From a bacterium (GTDB lineage: Bacteria; SZUA-182; DTGQ01), in the NCBI GenBank assembly GCA_040755755.1, contig JBFLZW010000087.1:1-64000 (forward strand): DNA of 64,000 nt, given 5' to 3'. Positions within the stretch are counted from its first letter, which is position 1. The number at the start of each line of letters is the position of its first letter. This document shows, in pieces, positions 1-9,485 of the stretch. The notes beneath the pieces were generated by a model. It had not been told where the DNA came from and made no database searches. It saw only the letters and a program-made list of their open reading frames with translations. A program made the position numbers and the translations under genes.

Positions 1-7
1 CTGGCAT
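1..7 (-). CDS. Start codon of a gene running off the left edge
   Basis: On the minus strand an ATG lies at 7-5, preceded by an AAGGAG ribosome site with an 8-nt spacer at about 16-21. Only the first two codons are in the window, so no product can be named. The stretch 8-197 would be its leader and promoter. Confidence 0.5.
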
Positions 8-122
8 GATAATCACTCCTTTCAGACCTTTTTTGATACCTCTTCTCTGGTACCAAGGATATTTTACCATGTCCGAACCTCTTTTTGTTTTCTATGTGGT
101 CGCGTATTTATGGCGATCTGTA

Positions 123-150
123 CTTAGGGGCGCACAGCCGTAGCCCCCTG
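123..150. repeat. GC-rich hairpin, dispersed TAGGGGC type
   Basis: GGGGC and GCCCC arms enclose a short loop in an otherwise AT-rich leader. The sequence resembles the GC-rich hairpin at 38129-38181, which also opens with (G)TAGGGGC. It may be a member of a dispersed intergenic repeat family. No riboswitch consensus was recognised around it. Confidence 0.4.
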
Positions 151-197
151 CTGCAATTAAATTTCTGGAAATCTATAGCAGTGTGAGACAGGTAAGA

Positions 198-956
198 TCA
201 CTTCAGAGAAGGGAGGGAATGACCTTCTCGTGAGACATATATAATAGCCTGACCGTTATCTACATCATCAACATGAATAAACAATTCACCATTCCAGGGG
301 ATAATATCCTGCAATTTACCCAGTTCTTCTTCTTTATTAAGATCAACATTGAATTCTAGATCAACGCGGCAAAAAGTACTATGACAATCGAGATTGACTA
401 CTTTGAAATCTTTATTACTATCTCTTTCCTTTTTAGATAATTCTTTTTCCGCCCAATCCGACCATTCAGAATCGACCGGTTCGGCTTGAAGCTTCTCTTC
501 CATCATGTCAATAATGGCTTGGGTTTCTGCCGCAACCTTTGCATCTTCCTGTTCAGGAGTCAGGACAACGTCGTCCTTATCCTCGTCAGATTTATTAACT
601 GCTGCCGATTGTTGCTGGTTCGCCTTAAGATCGGATACTACTGATTCGAGTGCTTCCAATTTTTTCGAAAGATCCGATTGGGTTTGCTGCAGGTTACTCG
701 TTTCCGTGAACTGTTTGTCGATAGCTTGCCTGCCGGAGGGTATCGTCGATTGAGAGCTTTCGGATTCTTCGTGTACCGTTAACGGTGATTTCGCTATTTC
801 CGGGGTTGTTACTTGTGGGGTTGTGATTTGCTCCGGGATAACAATATGTTTTTCCCTCGTTGCCACGAATATCAGGATAGCGATTACAGCTAAGGAACAA
901 CCCAATCCCAGTTTGAATTTTAAAAAATTGACTTTTTTCAAAAATTTCTCTATCAT
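198..956 (-). CDS. Membrane-anchored hypothetical protein with coiled coil and C-x4-C motif
   Basis: This 252-aa protein has one N-terminal membrane segment (about residues 14-33) after a short Lys-rich cytoplasmic tail, so the bulk should be periplasmic. The middle (about 55-130) is Thr/Gln/Ser-rich, with a probable coiled coil around 85-115. The C-terminal third carries a conserved-looking VNLDCHSTFCRVDLEF stretch (Cys-x4-Cys-Arg) of the type found in uncharacterised exported proteins. AAGGA lies about 11 nt before the ATG. No enzyme motif is visible. It stands alone, upstream of the gene that begins at the left edge, and its function is unknown. Confidence 0.65.
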   Translation of the reverse strand: MIEKFLKKVNFLKFKLGLGCSLAVIAILIFVATREKHIVIPEQITTPQVTTPEIAKSPLTVHEESESSQSTIPSGRQAIDKQFTETSNLQQTQSDLSKKLEALESVVSDLKANQQQSAAVNKSDEDKDDVVLTPEQEDAKVAAETQAIIDMMEEKLQAEPVDSEWSDWAEKELSKKERDSNKDFKVVNLDCHSTFCRVDLEFNVDLNKEEELGKLQDIIPWNGELFIHVDDVDNGQAIIYVSREGHSLPSLK

Positions 957-1077
957 TCAGGCATTAATCCTTAAATTATTTAGGTTGATAAGTCCTTGGA
1001 GTTACCCATGATCCGGGCATGGTTTCGTGAGACTTTATATTTCTTTAGATTTACGCCCTTTTGGTATGCACAGTGAA

Positions 1078-1111
1078 ATATAGATACCCCGGCAGAGAAT
1101 GCCGGGGATAC
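1078..1111 (-). terminator. Hairpin terminator after the Cys-rich secreted gene
   Basis: TACCCCGGCA and TGCCGGGGATA pair around a GAGAA loop just past the stop at 1142. On the minus strand it is followed by the T-rich TATCTATATTTC. The U-tract is interrupted, so termination efficiency is uncertain. Confidence 0.6.
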
Positions 1112-1141
1112 TATACTTGCAGCTTTTAATCCTTGCAACTT

Positions 1142-1645
1142 TCAATCATATTCATTCACCTGATAGGTACATATTCCTGATCGATTATTGCTATAGACTG
1201 GTGGAATAGTAATACTATAGTAATAATGGGCATAAGTGCCGCCAGCTAGATCGGTGCCGATGGATAGCTGTTGAGGATTGCAGCTAGATCCCGTAGTTCT
1301 TCTCTCGGAAGAGCAATTCACAGTCCAAGAACAACCAGTACTATTCCGGTAAACGCTGCAGAGCCGAGCTGTAATGTCTTGACTATAATGCTGATCCACG
1401 GCTCTCACCCACCCGCTGTCTATGGAAGAAGAATCTTTTATACAGGGACAGTCCACTCTGAGTGAGGATGTTGAACTGGGATTCCATATTCCACTGTAAC
1501 TCAACGCAGGTGCAGGTTGGGATTCGTTCCAGGGCACACACATCGAACCAGGATAATTCTTAGCATCATTTGCGGATGTTAATGACGGCATGGCAGCGCA
1601 TAATAATACGAACAGTATTGCTAACATCAATGATTTTTGTTTCAT
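1142..1645 (-). CDS. Small secreted cysteine-rich protein
   Basis: I start this at the ATG at 1645, because a GGAGGA ribosome site sits 7 nt ahead of it inside the longer open frame (which would begin at 1660). The 167-aa product opens with a clear Sec signal peptide (MKQKSLMLAILFVLLC..., cleavage near TSA-NDA). The mature part is Ser/Thr/Tyr-rich with about eight cysteines in CxC, CxxY and C-x-W contexts, consistent with a disulfide-stabilised extracellular domain. No named family is recognised. It is a single gene with its own hairpin terminator. Confidence 0.65.
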   Translation of the reverse strand: MKQKSLMLAILFVLLCAAMPSLTSANDAKNYPGSMCVPWNESQPAPALSYSGIWNPSSTSSLRVDCPCIKDSSSIDSGWVRAVDQHYSQDITARLCSVYRNSTGCSWTVNCSSERRTTGSSCNPQQLSIGTDLAGGTYAHYYYSITIPPVYSNNRSGICTYQVNEYD

Positions 1646-2092
1646 TATATTGTCCTCCATGTAATTTTTAATGCCTACGAAAAATAGAAATATTTTTCTT
1701 AATTCTCAAATCTATAATAGATTCACTTCATCACCCTAAGTCTTATATATCCATCCTATCCCCCCTTTTAGTGACCGTTAGATGTTAATGTTAAAGCCAG
1801 GTCTCATCGTTTTAACCTGACCTTACACTTCCACTCCCCTTTGGGAACTCTGTTCTGTAATATCTTTATAAGCAAAAAATATGCCATTTTTATTATGAAC
1901 ATATATTTATATAATATATTATTTATATTTATTAGATATATATTGTTAAAATTAAATCTAATAATAAAATTGAATATTACTTATTTACATCAAGCCGAAA
2001 AATGTGAAAAATATGTAACAGTTATTGAAAAATTTTTCACACCATCTCCACCATCTCCCGCCGCTTTTTCTTGTTCCTGCCGCTTTTTCTTC
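1646..2092. other. AT-rich intergenic stretch, no gene seen
   Basis: About 450 bp of very AT-rich sequence lies between the flippase stop and the Cys-rich gene start. It contains small palindromes (GAAAAATTTTTC near 2033) and a pyrimidine-rich direct repeat, CCGCTTTTTCTT, near 2060-2092. It presumably holds the promoter of the 1142-1645 gene. Nothing else can be supported. Confidence 0.5.
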
Positions 2093-3601
2093 CTATGGCA
2101 CCACATACTTTCGGAGTAACTGACGCTGCAGTGGAGAGAGGATGAAAAAGTAACATACTGGTATAAACAGCACAATCGAGAGACCAGCCGTTACTAAAAT
2201 GTTTATGTAGCTCGGCATGAGGTAGCTCCTTACAAAAAGCCAATATCCCCCAATAGGTATGATAGTCTTGATCGCTGTTACCAATAACGTATCAACAAAA
2301 TATTCTTTCCACTTCAGGTCGATTACCCGGCAAACGTAGAGAGGTTGAAAGACCAACTTGGCAACTGCCAAGGGAATGAGTGTGCCCAGCGCAACACCAT
2401 AAATTCCATAATATCTGACAAGTACAAGGCTTAATACGAGATTGACAATACCTTCACAACTGCTCAAAATTGCAAAGTAGCGATGTTTTGATATGCCGTA
2501 GAGCAATCCGACGCTTGGACTTTGAGCAAGAGCCAAGGCCATGGGAATACATAAAATGAGCAAAACAGAGTAGCTGTCATAGTAGCCTGCCCCCATCCAT
2601 CGTTCGATAAAGACTCTCCCATACATAATCAGGCTGGTTCCCATAAAAACAGCCAAAATTACCCCCGCTTTTGAGGCCTCTAAAAATGCCTTTCTCATGG
2701 TCTGCATATCACCTTTACCCTCATACTGGCTGAAAACAGGGGCCATCATTCCAAGCGCACTTACCATAAATTGATAAAACAGGTCTATCAGCTTGGTAGC
2801 GATAAAATAGTGGGTCACGAGATTAACGCTCAAGAATCCGGCAATCACGAACTCATCGACCCTGAACCTCAGCAGGTCCGCAAGTTCCTGAATAAAGCTG
2901 AACATGCTGTATTGAAATAGGTCCTTGATTTTTCTCATGCTGACCAGGCCCAGGCTGAGCCTGAGCTGCCGGAATTCTCTTACCAACAGCCATAAATAGG
3001 CTATATCACCGATCAGTCCAACGATAAAAGTAATAACCGCCAGGGCCAAAATACCATTCCCGGCCTTGATGAAGTATACGATAAGGACAGTTCGCACCAG
3101 AAGTTTCAGAAGGTCCACACCGGCCAGCAGGTCATATCGCAGTTTCGAATGCAGAACACCCAGAAAACTCCGGGCTGGAAATCCTAAACCCAAACTGAGG
3201 CCTAAAATCGGAATAACTTTCCTGAATAAGACAATTTCACCCGGATCTTTCAGAAACCATGGACACAGCATAGCGAGCAGGAAAGATATTCCTAAAGCCA
3301 CAATCCCGATCAGGCTGAACAGGGCAAGAGAGGTATTGAAAATGTAATTTATTTCCTCAAAATCATTCTGCCCATAAGCTCTCGATACGAATCTTGATAC
3401 AGCGGAAGACAGCCCAAGATCAAGGACACCGTAATATCCCATGAATCTCCCGATCAGCACCCAGAAACCATGCTGCCTGTCCCCAAGGGCATGGACCAGA
3501 AAGGGCACCAGGAAAAATGAGACTCCAATGGTGCAAAAAAGCAGAGTTATCCTGACCAGGGAGCCGGAAATCAATTTTCTCACTATTGTTTTTGAATCCA
3601 T
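2093..3601 (-). CDS. Polysaccharide flippase (MOP superfamily, Wzx-like)
   Basis: A 502-aa protein with about 12-14 hydrophobic helices across its length and an N-terminus typical of oligosaccharide-lipid flippases (ITLLFCTIGVSFFLVPFLVHALGDRQHGFW). Such proteins move undecaprenyl-linked repeat units across the inner membrane. It is the third gene of a minus-strand set, 44 bp after the tyrosine autokinase and downstream of the outer-membrane export protein. This context supports a role in exopolysaccharide or capsule assembly. No polymerase or glycosyltransferase is linked here, so the sugar is unknown. Confidence 0.85.
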   Translation of the reverse strand: MDSKTIVRKLISGSLVRITLLFCTIGVSFFLVPFLVHALGDRQHGFWVLIGRFMGYYGVLDLGLSSAVSRFVSRAYGQNDFEEINYIFNTSLALFSLIGIVALGISFLLAMLCPWFLKDPGEIVLFRKVIPILGLSLGLGFPARSFLGVLHSKLRYDLLAGVDLLKLLVRTVLIVYFIKAGNGILALAVITFIVGLIGDIAYLWLLVREFRQLRLSLGLVSMRKIKDLFQYSMFSFIQELADLLRFRVDEFVIAGFLSVNLVTHYFIATKLIDLFYQFMVSALGMMAPVFSQYEGKGDMQTMRKAFLEASKAGVILAVFMGTSLIMYGRVFIERWMGAGYYDSYSVLLILCIPMALALAQSPSVGLLYGISKHRYFAILSSCEGIVNLVLSLVLVRYYGIYGVALGTLIPLAVAKLVFQPLYVCRVIDLKWKEYFVDTLLVTAIKTIIPIGGYWLFVRSYLMPSYINILVTAGLSIVLFIPVCYFFILSPLQRQLLRKYVVP

Positions 3602-3645
3602 GGAAATAGCAAAAGTTTTCTTGCCGGTTTTCGGTTACCTGCCGC

Positions 3646-6486
3646 TCAAATCTCGTGCTGCTTTTGGTAATAGTCACCATACCGATAGTAGCTGTAGTAG
3701 TAATAGCCATCTTTCTTTAAATCCAGCCGGTTCAGGACCGCACCAAAGATCCTGGCATCGATGCTGTCCAACTGCTGTTTGGCTTTCATAGCCACATTGC
3801 GGTTAACGCGGCCCACGAATACCACCATGATTACCCCATCGGCTAACGAAGCCAGGATGGAAGCGTCAGTTACCGAATTAATGGGGGGGGAATCCATGAT
3901 AACATAGTCAAACCTTCCCTTGAGGATATGCATTAATGCTTTCATGCGCCTTGAACTCAGAAGCTCGGAAGGGTTTGAGGGCAGCGGACCTGAAGTCAAT
4001 ATCTTCATGTTCTCCAGGGGGCCGTTCTGAATAATGGAGAATATGCTTCTTTCCAGAAAGGGAATAGCCTGATTATCGACGATCTCATGCCACGAAGGAA
4101 AACTTTCGTCCAGGTAATTATGAGAACCCTGACCACTGTTTCCCCTTGGATACCCGTCTTTAAAGATAAAATATCCTTTTTCCAGGGTAAATATTCTTTT
4201 CATGACCGATGAGAAGTGAAGTGTCAGCGGACCTTTTATATCCTCAGCGGTTATCAGATTCATATTCAGGAGAATAGATCCGAGTTTCTCCTGGTAATGA
4301 TCCTGCTGCTGCAAGGCCTTTCTCCTCTGCTCTTCGCTGATCCTGCGGCTGGCCACCAGGATAGCCCCTAACCTTTCCTCCTCCGGACGATCTTTCCATT
4401 GGGCTTCGATGAGCTCTCCTCCCTTGAAGGAAAGCTGGAAATTTTCCGAATGACCTGATACGATGCTCAATATCCCGCTTCTTCCCTGGATATTGACCAG
4501 ATTGATAATATCAGCGAGGCTGTATTCCTCCAATGTCCCTTCATGAAGACTGGTGTTGAAAGAATCAACCAGGATATTGGTTAAGCCTTTGCTGTTCCGG
4601 TCCAGCCTAAATTTTTTATGCACTGAAGGTACCCGCAGGTCAGTATCGACCAGAAGGACCCGTGCACCTGCCTGAGACAGGGCAAGTGCCAGGTTGGCAG
4701 CCGTAGTTGATTTTCCTTCCTGAGGGATACTGCTGGTAATCAGGATAACCTTGCTCGGATTCTCACTATTTCCGGAATAGACGAGGTTGGTTCTCAGACT
4801 TCGGTAAGCTTCAGAAAAAGCCGAAGAGCAATGGCCGTCGGTGACAAAGGGGAATTCCCCCGGCTTCATTTTCCTTCGATTCGACCCCGCTCCCCTGCCA
4901 GTTTCAGTATTCTCAGGAATGATGCCTATCACGGGAAGCTGCAGGTAATACTGCACATCTTTTTCAGTCCTGATCTCCGTATCGACATGTTCCAGGAGAA
5001 ATATCAAACCAAAGCCACCCATGAGCCCCAGAATAAAACAACCCAGAACAATAGTCAGTTTTTTCCGTGCACCCGAAGGGGATTCGGGTATCCGTGCAGG
5101 TTCGGTTATCCTGATATTACTTTTCTTCATGGTTTCATTTATTTTGGTTTCCTTGAACTTATTCAGCAGAACTTCATAGAGGGCCTTATTAGTTTCAACC
5201 TCGCGCTCAAGCATGGCGTAGGTAATCTCTACTTTATTGTCAGCCAGGGCTTCCTCTTCCAATTTGACCATGGCTGCCTGAAGGGTATCTTCCCGCGATT
5301 TGAGAACAGCATCCTGCAGGAGAAGACCTTGCAGGGACTTGTCCAGCGTACTGTTAAATTCCTTTTTGAGAATTTCAATCTTGCTGGTCGCATCCAGAAC
5401 TTCCGGATGCTTGTCTTTATAATCGCGCTTCAGATTATCCAGGCGAATGCTCTCAACTGAAAGTTCTTTGCTCAAATCCATAAGGAGCGGATTATCGACG
5501 ATATCCTTGCCCAGGATCCTGTCTTTTCTTCTATTGAGCAGAGTTTCCAGTTCCATGACTTTAGCCCTTATGCCCATCCTTTCCGTATGAGTTTTGATAT
5601 AAGCGTCATTCAGTTCATGGACCTTTCCGGTGATAATATCCTGTCTTTCCTGAATGGAATAAATTTTGTTATTAGCTTTAAAATTGTAAAACTTTTTCTC
5701 GGCATCATCTATTTTTTGCTTCATCTCAGCGACCTGAACCGAGATCCAGTCGATAAACTCCTTGACCGACTTGTATCGTAAAGAGGTGTCATAATCGACA
5801 TAGCTCCTGACGAGAGCGTTAGCTATGGCTGCTGCCCATGATGGACTTTCATCGCTTACCGTGATTGTAACCAGCCGGGTTTCCCGTATGGGCTTCACCT
5901 CGATTTTATCGGCCAGGGCTGACACCAGGGCAGCCATCTCACGGTCAGGTGCGGCCTGGATAAAATCCCGGGGGACGTCCTTATCCGCAAGGACCTTGCC
6001 CTCACAGCTTTCGCCTAATAAGCTCTTTATGCTCTGGATATTATCCCTGATAGCAGTCTTAAACTGCGAGAGAAAGCCATCCTTACCCATAAGTTCCTCC
6101 GCCTTTTTCTTCCGCTCCCGGTCTTGAAGTCCTAATCTGTTGATGACCTGTTCCAGGACCTGATAGCTGGTGATAATTTTCAGTTGGGTATTAAAGCTTA
6201 ACTCTTCTGACAGGGCTGTCTCATAATAAAGATACTCCATGTTCTCTCCGGTTACCGGAGATCTGTTGACTTCCTTATCAATAATGATCTGACAATCAGC
6301 CTGATAGACAGGAACCATTGTCTGAACGAAGATAATTGCCGTCACAATGCTGATCAGGACACAGGCAATTAAAATCCATTTCCTCTTGCGGATGAGGTTC
6401 AGATAATCCAAAAGGTGAACTTCACTGGCTTGATCGATACCATTGAGAAGGTGTTCCTCAAGGTAATCATCTTTCGTTTGTTCCAT
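3646..6486 (-). CDS. Wzz/BY-type tyrosine autokinase with inserted DUF4388-type domain
   Basis: The start is the ATG at 6486, because GGAAGG lies 10 nt upstream; the open frame continues to a TTG at 6504. The 946-aa product has a Wzz domain with TM1 (about 37-55), a long periplasmic coiled-coil region, and TM2 (about 480-502). The cytoplasmic BY-kinase has Walker A (SIPQEGKST, about 590), Walker A' (VLLVDTDLR, about 612) and Walker B (YVIMDSPP, about 860). A DUF4388/PatA-N-like domain (about 650-777) plus linker separates A' from B. The C-terminus is a tyrosine cluster (nine Tyr), the autophosphorylation tail. It is expected to control chain length and export of the polysaccharide with the neighbouring exporter and flippase. 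The insertion is unusual and may sense a signal or partner. Confidence 0.9.
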   Translation of the reverse strand: MEQTKDDYLEEHLLNGIDQASEVHLLDYLNLIRKRKWILIACVLISIVTAIIFVQTMVPVYQADCQIIIDKEVNRSPVTGENMEYLYYETALSEELSFNTQLKIITSYQVLEQVINRLGLQDRERKKKAEELMGKDGFLSQFKTAIRDNIQSIKSLLGESCEGKVLADKDVPRDFIQAAPDREMAALVSALADKIEVKPIRETRLVTITVSDESPSWAAAIANALVRSYVDYDTSLRYKSVKEFIDWISVQVAEMKQKIDDAEKKFYNFKANNKIYSIQERQDIITGKVHELNDAYIKTHTERMGIRAKVMELETLLNRRKDRILGKDIVDNPLLMDLSKELSVESIRLDNLKRDYKDKHPEVLDATSKIEILKKEFNSTLDKSLQGLLLQDAVLKSREDTLQAAMVKLEEEALADNKVEITYAMLEREVETNKALYEVLLNKFKETKINETMKKSNIRITEPARIPESPSGARKKLTIVLGCFILGLMGGFGLIFLLEHVDTEIRTEKDVQYYLQLPVIGIIPENTETGRGAGSNRRKMKPGEFPFVTDGHCSSAFSEAYRSLRTNLVYSGNSENPSKVILITSSIPQEGKSTTAANLALALSQAGARVLLVDTDLRVPSVHKKFRLDRNSKGLTNILVDSFNTSLHEGTLEEYSLADIINLVNIQGRSGILSIVSGHSENFQLSFKGGELIEAQWKDRPEEERLGAILVASRRISEEQRRKALQQQDHYQEKLGSILLNMNLITAEDIKGPLTLHFSSVMKRIFTLEKGYFIFKDGYPRGNSGQGSHNYLDESFPSWHEIVDNQAIPFLERSIFSIIQNGPLENMKILTSGPLPSNPSELLSSRRMKALMHILKGRFDYVIMDSPPINSVTDASILASLADGVIMVVFVGRVNRNVAMKAKQQLDSIDARIFGAVLNRLDLKKDGYYYYSYYRYGDYYQKQHEI

Positions 6487-6542
6487 ATTCGGTTTGCCTT
6501 CCAAGAGAGAATTTCAGACTGAACCTGAGTAGTTACCCAGGA

Positions 6543-7439
6543 TTACCAGAAAGATTCCGGTACATTCAACCTGTCGCCAGGTCTCAGCTTAAAGTCAGCA
6601 GCCTTGCCTCTTTTTATTTTATTGAGGTCTATCTTGTAAACTTTGTCTTCCCCATCGAGATTTCTGATTACCGTGGCCTTGTGAGGGGCTGCACGATCGG
6701 AGAAACCTCCGGCTATTATGCACAGGCTCAGGGCTGTCAAACCGTTTTGATATTCGTATGATCCGGGTTTTGCGAGACAGCCGGTAATATAAACCCGCTG
6801 TTCATTGATGTCAGAATCTTTCTGCGCCTCCACGATAATCAGGTCTCCTGAGGTTACCAGAAAGTCTTTGATAAGGTTGCCGTTTTTCGTAAGTTGATCA
6901 ATATCTATGATAATTGAATCTTTTTTATCGAGTGTTCCGGGAATATCAATCCGGGCATCGTGCAGGGAATCAAGAGCATTATGAAAAAGCGCCACTCTCC
7001 TGCCAGCCTCTTCCGTTAATCCGCCAGCCTGAGCAATAATTTCAAGAAGCGTTGTTCTTCCTGTGAGCACATAAGCCCCCGGTGATTGAACCTCTCCCCA
7101 GACGATAACCTTCTGACTGTTATACTTTTCCATGCTTACATAAACCTTTGGATCGACCAAATAATCTTTGCCCAGCAAGTCCGTAATCTTCCGTTCTATC
7201 TCTTTAACTGTCAGGCCGGAAACCGGGACATCTCCTAACAGGGGAAAATTGATAATCCCATCGGGAGAGACAGGAAAGACTGCATCTATACCCGGTTTTC
7301 CCGCTACGCTGATCCTCAGGATATCCAGCGGGCCGACCTTGTAGGCGCTATCCATGGGTGAAGCATACAGGGTAGCTTGATGAAAATGGGTTAGATATAT
7401 AAGGAATGATATGCAAAACGGCAGAATAATCTTTTTCAT
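6543..7439 (-). CDS. Outer-membrane polysaccharide export protein (Wza-like)
   Basis: A 298-aa protein with a Sec signal peptide, then a polysaccharide-export domain (YKVGPLDILRISVAGKPG... through KVYVSMEKYNSQ) and two SLBB-type segments (QKVIVWGEVQSPGAYVL and RVYITGCLAKPGSYEY). No lipobox cysteine is apparent at the cleavage site, unlike classical Wza lipoproteins. It is the first gene of the export set and is followed 56 bp later by the Wzz/tyrosine kinase, its usual inner-membrane partner. The promoter should lie in the 830-bp gap upstream. Confidence 0.88.
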   Translation of the reverse strand: MKKIILPFCISFLIYLTHFHQATLYASPMDSAYKVGPLDILRISVAGKPGIDAVFPVSPDGIINFPLLGDVPVSGLTVKEIERKITDLLGKDYLVDPKVYVSMEKYNSQKVIVWGEVQSPGAYVLTGRTTLLEIIAQAGGLTEEAGRRVALFHNALDSLHDARIDIPGTLDKKDSIIIDIDQLTKNGNLIKDFLVTSGDLIIVEAQKDSDINEQRVYITGCLAKPGSYEYQNGLTALSLCIIAGGFSDRAAPHKATVIRNLDGEDKVYKIDLNKIKRGKAADFKLRPGDRLNVPESFW

Positions 7440-8270
7440 AGGCTTGGCTGTATCTATATTCTCATTTTAAAAGCTAAAGCTTCGCCCTCTCGATTTCAAG
7501 GATTTCTTCAAATCGATGAATAACTGCTTTCCCTCATACCAGGAGCATACCGTTGTCTGCTGAAAGAATTAATGATTAGGCGGGCTATAAATTTAAGACA
7601 CTCACAGAGGCATACAGAGTAAGAGCCGTGACAGGTTAAACCATCGGCCTTTCCATCCCTCTCCAACCACCGGGATAAACCCTTGGCCAGATGTGACCGT
7701 TATTACCCGGGTTTCTTCACGATGCCTCAGAAGGACTCTCCTTTTAACCCTCTTTCAACTTCTTACTCCTGCTCTCTGTTGACAATAATTTTTTCACAAG
7801 CAATAAAACCGCTTTTTTAATTCTTTAATATGCTTGCAAGACTAATGCCAGCATAATATTATAATTATTGATCTATCTCATAGTTAATAATACTTTTTAA
7901 TATATTTATATTTATTGTAGATATAACAGAAAATATAAAATATCGAACCTTAATCAGGAAACCGCCGGTCTTTTTTTTTATGTGCAAAATATTTACCTGG
8001 TATTAAATGCTTAAATAATCAATATAATATCAAGCTTATATGCAATTAATTTCATATTTAATCCACTCTCTCCGGATGAACTGATCAATGAGCCCCGTAT
8101 CAGTAAACTGTTGAGCAACTCCTCCTGATTTAAAAAAATGGCAGCGAAACCTTGACTTTTTAAGTCCAAATTGCCGAAAAGGGAAAGTAAGGAATAGCCT
8201 GTTCATGGATAAAAACATCAAACAGTACGCAGCGATCAACCATCGGAAAACACTATCAGCGTAAAATACT
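7440..8270. other. 830-bp divergent intergenic region
   Basis: This gap separates the minus-strand polysaccharide export genes from the plus-strand channel genes and should hold both promoters. The half near 7440-7750 has mixed composition and contains a CACAGAGGCATACAGAG stretch (7601-7620) like the repeat at 42219-42255. The half from 7780 to 8040 is very AT-rich. I found no convincing ORF, tRNA or riboswitch. The long AT-rich tract would suit a regulator-bound or curved promoter region. Confidence 0.45.
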
Positions 8271-9317
8271 ATGTCTGCTGAAAGGCAAAATCCCGTCCAG
8301 ACGTTAATCGCCGAATCCCTTGACGGGCAACTCCAGTCGATGGATAAGGGAAAACTCATTCAGACCGTAAAACAGCTTTCTCTGGAACTTGAACAGCAAA
8401 AAGGAATTATTCATTATCAGAGAAGTGAAATCCAAAGCCTGACTGACCGTCTTTTGAATGGAGAAAACCGGATGGGTTCCCGGCCTCAGCATGAGGATAC
8501 CGGGGAAGAGGGAATGCTGCTGCCCCTCCTCGAAGCCATGGAAGATGGTTCCTCACGGAGGGTGGGCAGCAGGCTGCACCGGCTGCTGGCAGATGCCTTT
8601 TTGAACAGAAATTCAAAGCATTACTGCACAGTCAACACTTTTTTGGTCGGGCTGATCCTTTTTTCCGTACTCAGCGTTACTCTGGAATCCGTGCCCTCGA
8701 TTGCAGAGCGATGGGGAGCCTTCTTCCACTGGTCGGAACTGATCATCGTGGGACTTTTCACCATCGAATACCTGATAAACATCTTTGTAGCTGATGATAA
8801 GCCCGGCTATATCTTCGGCGTCTGGGGATTGATCGACCTGGTAGCTATTCTTCCTTCCTATTTCCACCTGATGGATCTTCGGGGAATAAAACTGGCCAGG
8901 ACTCTGCGGATTGTACGCTTCCTGCGGACAATCAGGATGATGCGGATTCTGAAACTCGCTAAAAATACTGCCAGCCAGTACAATCAGAGTGCCAGCCAGC
9001 GTATTAATACTTTAAAACTCGATCTCCAGATATATCTTACCGCCCTCTTCAGCGTAATTATTATTTTCAGTACCCTGATCTACTATGCGGAGCAGAACAC
9101 TCCCGGCACATCCTTTAGCAGCATACCCGCAGCCATGTGGTGGTGCGTGGTCACCATCACCACGGTCGGATATGGAGATATGTACCCCTCCACCCTGGCC
9201 GGAAAGGTCATTGCTGCCGCAGCCATGATTGTGGGTCTGGCTCTGTTCGGCATTCTCATGAATGTCATTGGCAAGGCCATGATGACCTCTCTCTTTGGAA
9301 CCGCGGACCTGGATTGA
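8271..9317 (+). CDS. Voltage-gated potassium channel, copy 1
   Basis: A 348-aa protein of the six-helix voltage-gated cation channel family. Residues about 20-60 form a cytoplasmic coiled coil. Membrane helices start near residue 118. The S4 voltage sensor (RTLRIVRFLRTIRMMRILK, about 209-228) has regularly spaced arginines, and the K+ filter TTVGYGD is at about 296-302. No cyclic-nucleotide or RCK domain follows the pore. A close paralogue lies 168 bp downstream on the same strand. The start has only a weak ribosome site. K+ selectivity is predicted from the filter. Confidence 0.9.
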   Translation: MSAERQNPVQTLIAESLDGQLQSMDKGKLIQTVKQLSLELEQQKGIIHYQRSEIQSLTDRLLNGENRMGSRPQHEDTGEEGMLLPLLEAMEDGSSRRVGSRLHRLLADAFLNRNSKHYCTVNTFLVGLILFSVLSVTLESVPSIAERWGAFFHWSELIIVGLFTIEYLINIFVADDKPGYIFGVWGLIDLVAILPSYFHLMDLRGIKLARTLRIVRFLRTIRMMRILKLAKNTASQYNQSASQRINTLKLDLQIYLTALFSVIIIFSTLIYYAEQNTPGTSFSSIPAAMWWCVVTITTVGYGDMYPSTLAGKVIAAAAMIVGLALFGILMNVIGKAMMTSLFGTADLD

Positions 9318-9485
9318 TTTTTGGACTGATACGGACTGATACTCCTGGTAAAAATTGCGGCTTCCTTAAGACTTCTCGGAAAAAACGTATTCAGCCCGCT
9401 GAGCCGCCGATAAGAAAAGTAGTATACAGCCAGTCGGCAAATCCATTACCCGATTCAAATCCGTCTCAACCAGGATATTTGATCT

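Noticed and set aside
123-150. Possible riboswitch in the left-edge leader
   Set aside because: The hairpin is better explained as a dispersed TAGGGGC repeat.
7440-8270. Possible c-di-GMP riboswitch or small RNA before the polysaccharide genes
   Set aside because: Searched by eye for GEMM-type conserved loops; none matched.
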